From: Streptomyces afghaniensis 772 | Lineage (GTDB): Bacteria; Actinomycetota; Actinomycetes; Streptomycetales; Streptomycetaceae | Direction: 5' to 3' | DNA: 41,418 nt | Assembly (NCBI GenBank): GCA_000415505.1 | Contig: KE354244.1 | Coordinates: forward strand, 1 to 41,418 | In this document: in pieces, positions 16,573 to 23,741 of the stretch | Numbering within the stretch: position 1 is the first letter of the stretch | How the letters are laid out: each line of letters opens with the position of its first letter | Translations under genes and position numbers: made by a program | The notes under the pieces: generated by a model | Seen by the model: the letters and a program-made list of their open reading frames with translations, nothing else | Databases searched by the model: none | What the model was told of the DNA's origin: nothing

Positions 16573-16676
16573 GGGTGGTGCGCTGGGCACGGGCGGTGCG
16601 CTGGTACGTGCGGGAACTGACGGAGGTACTGAACCGGTCACACCGCGAGGAGTGCCGGCAGGGGCGCTGCTGCTGA
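16569..16676 (+). CDS. Shortened YbdD/YjiX-family protein (35 aa)
   Basis: A 35-codon frame starting at a GTG that overlaps the cstA stop (GTGA). It begins with the family's N-terminal signature (RWYVRELT) and ends 'REECRQGRCC', resembling the Cys-Cys C-terminus of actinobacterial YbdD proteins. The family is normally about 55-70 residues with a Tyr/His/Pro-rich middle, which is missing here. An in-frame internal deletion is therefore inferred. YbdD proteins accompany CstA/BtsT transporters and are thought to assist them; whether this short form works is unclear. Confidence 0.6.
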   Translation: MRVVRWARAVRWYVRELTEVLNRSHREECRQGRCC

Positions 16677-16702
16677 CGCGGCCGAGGGGCGGCCGGCCGG
16701 GG

Positions 16703-17500
16703 TCACACCGCCGCCGGCTCCGTCTCACTCACGTCGGCTTCCCGGGCCGCCGCCTGCGCCCGGTCGCGGGCCTCGCGGCGGGCCAGGACCACCCAGCCGA
16801 CCGGGACGGCGGCGGAGAACAGCCACCACTGGATGGCGTAGGCGTAGTTCAGGGCGGCGTCCTCCTTGCCGGGGTCGCCCAGCAGTTCGGGGATGTCGCC
16901 CTTGGGCTCGGGGGCCGTCTGCGCGATGTAGCCGCCGAGCACCTGCGCGTCCAGGCGCCGGGCCTCCTGCTCGCTGTTGATCAGCATGATCTGCCGGTCC
17001 GGCAGGCCCTTGAGGTCCTTGATCCCGCTCGCCGCGGTCGTCTCACTCGGCATCAGCCGCCCCTCGACGGTCACCTCGCCGGCCGGCGGTGCGGGGACCT
17101 TCGGGAACGTGGTCTGGCTCGGGCCGTCCGAGGGGATCCAGCCCCGGTTGACCAGCAGGACCTTGCCGTCGTCAAGGACGAACGGGGTCAGGACGTGGTA
17201 GCCGACCTCGTCGTCGGAGTTGGTGCGGCGGCGGACGACGACCTCGTCCTCCGTGTCGAAGCGGCCCTTCGCGGTCACGGTCCGGTACCGCTCGGCGCTC
17301 GTGACGGTGTGCCCGGGCGCGGTCAGCTTCTCCACGGGCACCGGCTCGGCCGCCAGCGCGTCGGTGACCAGCTGGTTCCGGGCGGTGCGCTCCTCGTAGC
17401 GGTGCATCTGCCAGATGCCCAGCCTGATCATCGTGGGGATGAGAAGCAGGGCGATCAGCGTGAGGATCACCCACTGCCGGGACATCAGGAAGCGGTACAC
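16703..17500 (-). CDS. SURF1 family cytochrome oxidase biogenesis protein
   Basis: A 265-residue protein with an N-terminal membrane segment ('WVILTLIALLLIPTMIRLGIWQM'), a long extracytoplasmic domain ('GYHVLTPFVLDDGKVLLVNRGWIP', a SURF1 hallmark) and a C-terminal membrane segment ('YAIQWWLFSAAVPVGWVVLA'). SURF1 helps insert haem a and assemble aa3-type oxidases. The GTG at 17500 is chosen because 'YRFL' directly after it matches other streptomycete SURF1 N-termini; an ATG at 17485 would cut into the membrane segment's lead. A perfect hairpin lies immediately upstream of the start codon. A CopD gene nearby is consistent with copper/oxidase functions. Confidence 0.9.
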   Translation of the reverse strand: MYRFLMSRQWVILTLIALLLIPTMIRLGIWQMHRYEERTARNQLVTDALAAEPVPVEKLTAPGHTVTSAERYRTVTAKGRFDTEDEVVVRRRTNSDDEVGYHVLTPFVLDDGKVLLVNRGWIPSDGPSQTTFPKVPAPPAGEVTVEGRLMPSETTAASGIKDLKGLPDRQIMLINSEQEARRLDAQVLGGYIAQTAPEPKGDIPELLGDPGKEDAALNYAYAIQWWLFSAAVPVGWVVLARREARDRAQAAAREADVSETEPAAV

Positions 17501-17528
17501 CCCACGACCGTACAACTCGGTCGTGGGG
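17500..17528 (-). terminator. Perfect 11-bp hairpin abutting the SURF1 start
   Basis: CCCCACGACCG (17500-17510) and CGGTCGTGGGG (17518-17528) pair perfectly around a 7-nt loop TACAACT. It lies 21 nt after the stop of the upstream zinc-protein gene and ends on the SURF1 GTG codon. It may be that gene's terminator, or it may sequester the SURF1 start region. There is no T tract. Confidence 0.55.
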
Positions 17529-17549
17529 TGCATTCAGGCGGGTGCGGGT

Positions 17550-17783
17550 TCAGACCTTGTCGACAATTCCTACCTTTCCCTCCGCGCGGGCGCAGTGGGC
17601 TCCGCAGAACCAGTGGCCCTCGACCTCGACACCCTGGCCGATGATCTGGACCCGGCAGTGCTCGCAGATGGGGGCCATGCGGTGGATCGCGCAGGCGAAG
17701 CAGTCGAAGACGTGCACCGCCCCCTGCGCATGCACCTCGAAGGTCATTCCGTACTGATTGCCACATACCTCACAGGTCGCCAT
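17550..17783 (-). CDS. Small LIM/zinc-ribbon-like Cys-rich protein (77 aa)
   Basis: A 77-residue protein with metal-ligand pairs CEVC (residues 4-7), CFAC-x2-H, CEHC and H-W-F-C-x2-H-C. These spacings resemble LIM or treble-clef modules, with two Zn2+ sites likely. No signal peptide or membrane segment is seen. The ATG at 17783 is preferred because residues before it in the open frame are Arg/Pro-rich and unlike the body. The protein is very well ordered for its size and probably mediates protein or nucleic-acid contacts; the function is unknown. It lies between an exonuclease gene and SURF1, all on the minus strand. Confidence 0.8.
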   Translation of the reverse strand: MATCEVCGNQYGMTFEVHAQGAVHVFDCFACAIHRMAPICEHCRVQIIGQGVEVEGHWFCGAHCARAEGKVGIVDKV

Positions 17784-17846
17784 GCGCCACAGGGTGAGCC
17801 GTCGTCCCCGCCCGGGCGAGCGGCCGCCGGGCGAGTCGCCCGTCAA

Positions 17847-17890
17847 TCACCCATCCGTACGGTCACCCATCCGTACGGTCACCCCTCCGA
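17847..17890. repeat. 16-nt tandem repeat, 2.7 copies
   Basis: TCACCCATCCGTACGG occurs at 17847-17862 and again at 17863-17878, followed by a diverged partial copy at 17879-17890 that contains the stop codon of the exonuclease gene. Each unit includes the dyad CCGTACGG. Replication slippage at the gene's 3' end explains it; a role is not evident. Confidence 0.85.
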
Positions 17891-18880
17891 AGCCGGCTCC
17901 ACATCCGCGAGGAGTTGCCCGAACGCCGCCTCGTCCACGATCGGGGTGCCGAACTGCCGGGCCTTGACCACCTTGGACGTGCCCGAGTCCGGGTCGTTCG
18001 TGACGAGCAGGCTGGTCAGCCTGGACAGGCTGGTGGCCACGTGCAGCCCGGCCTCGGTCGCCCGGTCCTCCAGCAGCTCGCGCTCGGTCGAGGTGTCGCC
18101 GGAGAAGGCGACCCGCATGCCCTGCTTGAGCCGCCCGCCCGTCTCGTAGCGCCCAGGGTTGGGGTAGGGGCAGGCGGGCCGCTTCCGGGACGGGCGCCAA
18201 CTGGTCTGGCGGTAGCCGCCGTAGCCCCGCGGGCCCGCCTGCTGCCCGATGCGCGGCGTGGCGGGGCGGTCCGACCACTCCGTCAGCGGCCGGCACTCGT
18301 GCAGCGGCAGCCGCACGCCGCTCGCCGCCGCGGCCCTGAGGCTGGGGCGGAACGCCTCCGCCAGCACGCGCGCGTCGTCCAGCGCGTGGTGCGCCCGCCG
18401 CTGGACGACGCCGAAGTGCGCGGCGAGCGACTCCAGCTTGTGGTTGGGCAGCGGAAGCCCGAGCTCCTTGGAGAGCGCGATGGTGCACAGCCGCTGCCGC
18501 ACCGGCGCCTCGCACTTCGCGCGGGCGTACTCCCGGGCGATCATCTGCCAGTCGAAGACGGCGTTGTGCGCGACGAGCACCCGCCCCTGGAGCCGGGCCG
18601 TGAACTCCTCGGCGATGTCCTGGAAGAGGGGCGCGCCCTCGAGTGCCTCGCTCGTCAGTCCGTGGATCCACACGGGGCCGGGGTCGCGCTCCGGGTTGAC
18701 CGTCGTGTACCAGTGGTCCTCGACCTCGCCGCGCGCGTCCAGCCGGTAGACGGCCGCCGAGATGATGCGGTCGTCCCGGGCCAGGCCCGTGGTCTCCACG
18801 TCAACGACCGCGTACCCCTTGGGATACGCGGCCGGCCACGACGTGGGAGAGAACGCTGCGGTTGTCAGGTCTTCCAGCAT
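17879..18880 (-). CDS. DEDDh 3'-5' exonuclease with C-terminal BRCT domain (DnaQ-like)
   Basis: A 333-residue protein. The exonuclease domain (about 20-185) carries ExoI 'VVDVETTG' (Asp and Glu metal ligands), ExoII 'AHNAVFDWQM' and ExoIII 'HHALDDARVLAEAF' with the DEDDh His. After a Pro/Arg-rich linker, a BRCT domain ('LKQGMRVAFSGDTSTERELLEDRATEAGLHVATSLSRLTSLLVTNDPDSGTSKVVKARQFGTPIVDEAAF', about 250-325) closes the protein. Such fusions are common in actinobacteria and are thought to act in DNA repair or proofreading beside the PolIII epsilon subunit. The ATG at 18880 gives the usual N-terminus. Tandem repeats overlap its stop. Confidence 0.92.
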   Translation of the reverse strand: MLEDLTTAAFSPTSWPAAYPKGYAVVDVETTGLARDDRIISAAVYRLDARGEVEDHWYTTVNPERDPGPVWIHGLTSEALEGAPLFQDIAEEFTARLQGRVLVAHNAVFDWQMIAREYARAKCEAPVRQRLCTIALSKELGLPLPNHKLESLAAHFGVVQRRAHHALDDARVLAEAFRPSLRAAAASGVRLPLHECRPLTEWSDRPATPRIGQQAGPRGYGGYRQTSWRPSRKRPACPYPNPGRYETGGRLKQGMRVAFSGDTSTERELLEDRATEAGLHVATSLSRLTSLLVTNDPDSGTSKVVKARQFGTPIVDEAAFGQLLADVEPASEG

Positions 18881-19126
18881 GGTTCCTGAGGATACGGGCC
18901 ACGACTGACACCGCCGTCCGCCAGGTGCGCAAGCTCCGCTCTTCCGATGCCCCCTCAGGCGCCTTGTCCGGTCTGTCCGTTCGTGAGGCGTACGTCTGAT
19001 CGACGGTCAGGTGCTGTCGTCCCGCTCCGTTTGGCGGAGATCGCCAAGAAGCAAGCGCGTACCGTCGGTAATACTTGTGGGTAACAACGTCTGGCCGGGG
19101 CGGGGCTGCCGCCCTACGGTTCAGGC
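18881..19126. other. Divergent intergenic region
   Basis: This 246-base region separates the divergent exonuclease and desaturase genes and must hold both promoters. It includes a lower-GC stretch around 19060-19085 (CGGTAATACTTGTGGGTAAC) that could contain a -10 (TAATAC) for the plus-strand gene. I see no convincing hairpin or small gene. Confidence 0.3.
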
Positions 19127-20011
19127 ATGCCGAACCTGCCCGATGTCGTGCTGTGGTCGATACCCGCATTTGTGCTGCTCACCGTGATCGAGGTGGTCAG
19201 CTACCGCCTCCACCCCGACGAGGGCGCGGCGGGCTACGAGGCGAAGGACGCCGCGACGAGCGTCGGCATGGGGCTCGGCAGTCTCGTCTTCGACTTCGTC
19301 TGGAAGATCCCGATCGTCGCCCTCTACACGGCCCTCTACGAACTCACGCCCCTGCGCGTGCCCGTCCTGTGGTGGACCGTCCCGCTGATGCTGCTCGCGC
19401 AGGACTTCTTCTACTACTGGTCCCACCGCGGCCACCACGTCATCCGCATCCTGTGGGCCTGCCACGTCGTCCACCACTCCAGCCGGAAGTTCAACTTCAC
19501 CACCGCGCTGCGCCAGCCCTGGACGTCCCTGACGGTGTGGCCGTTCTACGTCCCCCTCGTCGCCGCCGGAGTCCACCCGGCCGCGCTGGCGTTCTGCTCC
19601 TCCGCGAACCTCGTGTACCAGTTCTGGATCCACACGGAGCGGATCGACAAGATGCCCCGCTGGTTCGAGTTCGTCTTCAACACCCCGTCGCACCACCGGG
19701 TCCACCACGCCTCCCAGGGTGGTTATCTCGACCGCAACTTCGGCGGCATCCTCATCGTGTGGGACCGGCTGTTCGGATCCTTCGTCGCCGAGACCGTGCG
19801 GCCCGTGTACGGACTGACCAAGAACATCGACACGTACAACCCGCTGAAGGTGGCGACGCACGAGTACGTGTCCATCGCCAAGGACCTGAAGGGGGCGCGC
19901 GACTGGCGCGAGCGCGCGGGGCGCGTGTTCCGGGGGCCGGGGTGGGGGCCCGCGCCGGCCGCGCCACCCGTGGCTCCTACCGGTACGACTGCTGAGAGCG
20001 CGTCGGCGTGA
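19127..20011 (+). CDS. Sterol desaturase / fatty acid hydroxylase family membrane protein
   Basis: A 294-residue integral membrane di-iron enzyme. The histidine boxes are all present: 'DFFYYWSHRGHH', 'ACHVVHHSS', 'WIHTERI' and 'PSHHRVHHA'. About five hydrophobic segments flank them. The family hydroxylates or desaturates sterols, carotenoids or fatty acyl chains using O2. The substrate is not obvious; hopanoid or lipid modification would fit Streptomyces. The ATG at 19127 gives a short hydrophilic lead before the first membrane segment. The stop overlaps the GTG of the next gene (GTGA), a lysoplasmalogenase-like membrane protein, suggesting a lipid-related two-gene operon. Confidence 0.92.
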   Translation: MPNLPDVVLWSIPAFVLLTVIEVVSYRLHPDEGAAGYEAKDAATSVGMGLGSLVFDFVWKIPIVALYTALYELTPLRVPVLWWTVPLMLLAQDFFYYWSHRGHHVIRILWACHVVHHSSRKFNFTTALRQPWTSLTVWPFYVPLVAAGVHPAALAFCSSANLVYQFWIHTERIDKMPRWFEFVFNTPSHHRVHHASQGGYLDRNFGGILIVWDRLFGSFVAETVRPVYGLTKNIDTYNPLKVATHEYVSIAKDLKGARDWRERAGRVFRGPGWGPAPAAPPVAPTGTTAESASA

Positions 20012-20687
20012 GCCGCTCCCGGCTCCTCCTCGGCGCCTTCGGTCTCGCCGCCGTCGTCGACCTCCTCTCCCTCGCGGCCGGCTTCGACGCCGGGCACGCC
20101 GTCGCCAAGCCGCTGCTGATGCCGCTCCTGGCACTCTGGGCCGTCCTGCGCCGGGCGCCCCGGCCGCTCATGGCCGCCCTGCTGTTCGGCTGGGCGGGGA
20201 CGTGCTGCTGCTGTCCGACGCCGAGCCGGCCTTCCTCGCCGGCATGGGCTGCTTCGCGGCGGGACACGTCTGCTACCTCGTCCTCTTCGGGAGGTACGGC
20301 AGCCGGTACGCGGTGCCGCGCGCGCGTGCGGCCCTCCTCGCCCTGGGCTACGCCACCGCCCTCGTCGCGACCGTCGCGCTGCTGTGGCCGGACCTGCCCG
20401 CGGACCTGCGGCTGCCCGTCGCCGGGTACAGCCTCCTGCTCACGGCCATGGCGTACCGGGCCGCCATCCGGCTCGGCCTCTTCACCGGACTCGGCGGTGC
20501 GCTCTTCCTGCTGTCCGACTCGCTCATCGCGACCGGCGTCGCCGACTGGCCGCAGCCGCCCGCGCCGGACTTCTGGATCATGCTCACGTACATCGCCGCA
20601 CAGGCCCTGCTGGCCGGCGGCACGCTCGGGGCGCTCAACGCGCGCAGGGCGCCGGCCGCGACGTACGGAGAGATGCGGGCCGTCTGA
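20008..20687 (+). pseudogene. YhhN/lysoplasmalogenase family membrane protein, frameshifted in this sequence
   Basis: The N-terminal part from the GTG at 20008 ('LLGAFGLAAVVDLLSLAAGFDAGHAVAKPLLMPLLALWAV') and the C-terminal part ('LLLSDAEPAFLAGMGCFAAGHVCYLVLF...GGALFLLSDSLIA...DFWIMLTYIAAQALLAGG') are both typical of the YhhN family but in different frames. The break is at the GGGG run at 20196-20199. One extra G would give 'FGWAGDVLLLSD', restoring the conserved Gly-Asp and a 226-residue protein with about 8 membrane segments. Family members cleave the vinyl-ether bond of lysoplasmalogens. A missed G in sequencing is the likeliest explanation. It is coupled to the desaturase gene. Confidence 0.85.
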
Positions 20688-20710
20688 GGGTCGCCGGCGG
20701 GTGGCGAGCG

Positions 20711-21685
20711 TCACCAGCGGATGGGCAGCGGGAGGGCCGTCAGCAGCCCGGACACGGCGACCGCCAGGCCCAGCGCGACCACCTCCGCCCGCGCCGGTGC
20801 ACAGGCGGTCAGCGGGTCGGCCGCCCGGCGCAGCCGCAGCCGCGCCCACAGGGCGAGGGCGGCGACGGCGGCCACGAGGAGCACCTTGGCGAGCAGGGCC
20901 CGCCCGTACGCCGTCGCCGTCAGCTGCTCCAGGACCGTCTCCGGCGGCATCCGGCGCAGTGAACTCCACACGCCCGTCGCGGTGACGGCGGCGAGCAGAA
21001 CGGCCGCCACGCGCGCGTAGAGACCCAGCAGGGCCGCACCCGCCTCCGCGCCGTACCGGCCGTGCCACAGCCGCAGTGTGCGCAGTGCGTGCAGCAGACC
21101 GCCCGTCCACAGCGCCGCACAGGTGAGGTGGACGAGCGTCAGCCCGGAGCCGGTCAGCGGGGTGTGCTCGGTAGCGGGGTGCGCGCGCAGGGCTTCGGCG
21201 ACCACCACGGCGGCCGGCGGCCACAGCTGCGTGGCCGGCCGGCGCGAGCCGGCACACAGCCCCGCCACGAGGAAGGCGTTGACCTCCAGCAGGGCCAGCT
21301 TGCCGTCCCGGGACGCGTAGAGGCCGCCGACGTCGATGTCCGACAGGCCGTCAGGGACGAGATTGCCCGTGGCCACGACCGAGGCGAGCCCGAGCGCGGC
21401 GACGAAACCGGCGGCGGCCGCGAACGCCGACCAGCTGCGCGGCGCGACGGGACGGCCGCCGGCTGTCTCCGTACCCGGCACGGAACGCGCCAGCCGGTTC
21501 ACGAACAGTTCGCCGATCGGTACGCACAGGGCCGCGAACAGCACCGTGCGCAGCAGGGCTATGCCGCCGGCGCCGGGCGCGGCGGCCTCCCCGGTGCCGT
21601 GCAGCGCCGAGGACGGGCCGAGCAGCGGGATCAGCGCGGCCAGTGCCACCAGCACCAGGACGGCGACGGGTCTTGTCAAAGTCAC
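20711..21685 (-). CDS. copD: CopD family copper resistance membrane protein
   Basis: A 324-residue polytopic membrane protein with about eight hydrophobic segments. CopD marks are 'LLRTVLFAALCVPIGELFVNRL' near the N-terminus, 'LTLVHLTCAALWTGGLLHAL' with the conserved His and Trp, and 'YGRALLAKVLLVAAVAALALWARLR' in the C-terminal domain. CopD family members take part in copper import or resistance, sometimes fused to CopC; no CopC is present here. The GTG at 21685 begins 'TRPVAVLVLVALAALIPLL'; a GTG 8 codons further upstream is also possible. It converges with the lysoplasmalogenase-like gene. Confidence 0.88.
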   Translation of the reverse strand: MTLTRPVAVLVLVALAALIPLLGPSSALHGTGEAAAPGAGGIALLRTVLFAALCVPIGELFVNRLARSVPGTETAGGRPVAPRSWSAFAAAAGFVAALGLASVVATGNLVPDGLSDIDVGGLYASRDGKLALLEVNAFLVAGLCAGSRRPATQLWPPAAVVVAEALRAHPATEHTPLTGSGLTLVHLTCAALWTGGLLHALRTLRLWHGRYGAEAGAALLGLYARVAAVLLAAVTATGVWSSLRRMPPETVLEQLTATAYGRALLAKVLLVAAVAALALWARLRLRRAADPLTACAPARAEVVALGLAVAVSGLLTALPLPIRW

Positions 21686-21737
21686 CCCGAGATCTTCACC
21701 AGCCTTCACACGGCTGGGCAAATCCTCGAGGACGGAC

Positions 21738-22082
21738 TCAGGCGACCTTCGACGCGGCCGACCACCACAACCGGACTTCCTTGCGCACGTCCGTCGGCCG
21801 CAGCTCCCAGCCCTGCGCGAGCGCGACTTCGGCGACGTACCAGCCGCCGACGCCGCGGTAGGCCCGCAGCGGTATCGCGCACTCGGCCGGCGGCCGCGGC
21901 TTGTTCGGCTCGACCGGAGCCGAGGCCCGGGCGGTCCGCTTCGCGACCGCCTTGTCCACGCGTGCCTTGTAGTACTCGGCATCGCCGCGTTCGAGGGTGT
22001 TGCTGAACGCCGTGACCACCTCGGCGAACATGCCGACGACGAGAAACGCGGCCACCACCGCCACCCACAGCACACACACCAC
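21738..22082 (-). CDS. Small hypothetical membrane-anchored protein
   Basis: About 114-116 residues. One N-terminal membrane segment ('VLWVAVVAAFLVVGMFAEVVTAF') is followed by a charged stretch with 'RGDAEYYKARVDKAVAKRT' and a C-terminal region 'AIPLRAYRGVGGWYVAEVALAQGWELRPTDVRKEVRLWW'. I do not recognise the family. The start is ambiguous: AGGA is 10 nt before the GTG at 22082 and 4 nt before a TTG at 22088. It lies between the subtilase genes and copD on the same strand. Confidence 0.65.
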   Translation of the reverse strand: MVCVLWVAVVAAFLVVGMFAEVVTAFSNTLERGDAEYYKARVDKAVAKRTARASAPVEPNKPRPPAECAIPLRAYRGVGGWYVAEVALAQGWELRPTDVRKEVRLWWSAASKVA

Positions 22083-22112
22083 TGACAAGGAATCCTGCCG
22101 CAGACAGGAAGC

Positions 22113-22140
22113 GGGCCGGGCGGGTGCCCCCGCCCGGCCC
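22113..22140 (-). terminator. Terminator after the first subtilase gene
   Basis: A 12-bp stem, GGGCCGGGCGGG (22113-22124) with CCCGCCCGGCCC (22129-22140), loop TGCC. It lies about 20 bases beyond the stop of the subtilase gene on the minus strand and before the start of the next minus-strand gene. Confidence 0.75.
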
Positions 22141-22160
22141 GGACTACCTCCACACGAGTT

Positions 22161-23681
22161 CTACTTGGTCACCGCGTCCAGCGCGTCAGCGATGCCCCAG
22201 CCGTAGAAACCGTTGCGGTTCTTCGAGCCCTCGCACACCGCGTCGGTCTTGCCGTCGGCGTCGATGTCGTACGGGTCGGTGCACGGGGTGGAGTCGGCCT
22301 CGGCGTACAGGAGGGCCTTCACCAGGGCCGGAGAGGCGTACGGATGCGTCGACTTGATGAGGGCGGCGACGCCCGCGACGTGCGGGGACGCCATCGACGT
22401 ACCGGCCATGTAACCCCACTTGCCGCCCGGCAGCGTGCCCAGGATCAGGCCGCTCGTGGCCGGCGCCTCCGGCTTCTGGTAGGCGGTCGAGTCGCCGCCC
22501 GGGGCGGCTATGTCCGCGACACCCAGACCGTAGTTGGAGAAGGACGACTTGATGCCCTTCGCACCCGTCGAGGCGACCGTGACGACGCCCGGCAGCTGGG
22601 TCGGGATGTCGAGGCACTTCGACGGATCGACGACCCGGTCGCCCGGCGTGGTGTCGTTCGGCGAGGACGGGTCGGTGATCTCGTCGGAGGCCAGGTCGTA
22701 GTTCTCGTTGCCGGCCGCCGCGACGTTGACCGCGCCCTTCTTCTCCGCGTACCGCGAGGCCCGGCCGACCGCGTCCAGCAGCGCCTTCTGGTCCGGGTCG
22801 TTCTTGCAGTTGAAGTACCAGGGGTCGGTGTAATAGCTGTTGTTCGTCACGTCGACCCCGTGCTCGGCCGCCCACACGAAGCCGCACACCACGGCCTCCG
22901 TGTAGAAGAAGCCGGACGGGTTGGACACCTTGATGCCGGAGACCTTCACCCCGGGTGCGACACCGGTCATGCCGACACCGTTCTTCGCGGCGGCGATCTC
23001 ACCGGCCACGTGCGTCCCGTGCGGGCTCTCCCCGGCGCCCGGCCGCCAGGCCCCCTCGGACGTGTCCGGCTTGCCCGAGACACAGTTGACCGACGCGCCC
23101 CGGTCGAAGTTGGGCGCGATGTCGGGGTGGGTGTCGTCGACGCCGGTGTCGATCACGGCGACCGTGACCTCTTTGCTGCCCAGCGACTTCTCGTGCGCCT
23201 TGTCCGCCTTGATGGCGGGCAGATCCCACTGCTGCGGCTCCAGCGGGTCCTGCCCGGCGGGGGCCTCGGCCTCGGCGACCTCGGCCGCGCTCAACGCCTT
23301 CGGCGTGCCCAGGTCGCCCGTCGACGCCGACGGCAGCGGCTTGGTGCGGGTGGCACCGGCCGACTGCACCCCGCGCACCTTACGGATGCTCTTGGCGAAG
23401 TCGGGGTTCGAGGAGTGGACGACGATGACGCCGATCTGGTCGTACGACGTCACGATCGTGCCCCCGGCCTTGCCGACGGCCTTCTTCACGTACGCCGAAG
23501 TGCCCTGGCCCGGCTCGACGTTGACGACGTAGCTGAGCGAGGTCGCGTCGGCCGAGACCGCCGTGGGTGCCTCGTCGGCGGCCGTGGCCGTGGTGTTCGG
23601 CAGGAAAGCGAGGGCCGTGGCCACGGCCATCCCGGCCGGGATCGCGACGGCGCGGCGGTAACGCGCGTGCGGCGCAGTCAT
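22161..23681 (-). CDS. Secreted S8 family serine peptidase (subtilase), paralogue 1
   Basis: A 506-residue preproprotein. A basic N-terminus and hydrophobic core lead to a likely cleavage near residue 34 (ATA/AD). An inhibitor-I9-like propeptide covers about 48-112 ('YVVNVEPGQG', 'IGVIVVHSSNPDFAKSIRKVRGV'). The catalytic domain has Asp178 (VIDTG), His221 (HGTHVAG), oxyanion Asn325 (AAAGN) and Ser429 (GTSMASP), so it looks active. Cys pairs near 200, 266, 292, 356 and the C-terminus suggest disulfides. GGAGA precedes the ATG at 23681. It is a tandem paralogue of the next minus-strand gene upstream, which resembles it throughout. Confidence 0.95.
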   Translation of the reverse strand: MTAPHARYRRAVAIPAGMAVATALAFLPNTTATAADEAPTAVSADATSLSYVVNVEPGQGTSAYVKKAVGKAGGTIVTSYDQIGVIVVHSSNPDFAKSIRKVRGVQSAGATRTKPLPSASTGDLGTPKALSAAEVAEAEAPAGQDPLEPQQWDLPAIKADKAHEKSLGSKEVTVAVIDTGVDDTHPDIAPNFDRGASVNCVSGKPDTSEGAWRPGAGESPHGTHVAGEIAAAKNGVGMTGVAPGVKVSGIKVSNPSGFFYTEAVVCGFVWAAEHGVDVTNNSYYTDPWYFNCKNDPDQKALLDAVGRASRYAEKKGAVNVAAAGNENYDLASDEITDPSSPNDTTPGDRVVDPSKCLDIPTQLPGVVTVASTGAKGIKSSFSNYGLGVADIAAPGGDSTAYQKPEAPATSGLILGTLPGGKWGYMAGTSMASPHVAGVAALIKSTHPYASPALVKALLYAEADSTPCTDPYDIDADGKTDAVCEGSKNRNGFYGWGIADALDAVTK

Positions 23682-23741
23682 GGAGTCTCCAGTTCGTTCG
23701 CGGTTACGGGCGGACTGTGCGGAAAGTCTGGGCAGCGCGCG

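Noticed and set aside
14434-16728. 764-codon minus-strand open frame
   Set aside because: Antisense to cstA; the translation is low-complexity and matches no protein family.
17847-17890. CRISPR-like repeats
   Set aside because: The 16-nt units are directly adjacent with no spacers, and no cas genes are in the window.
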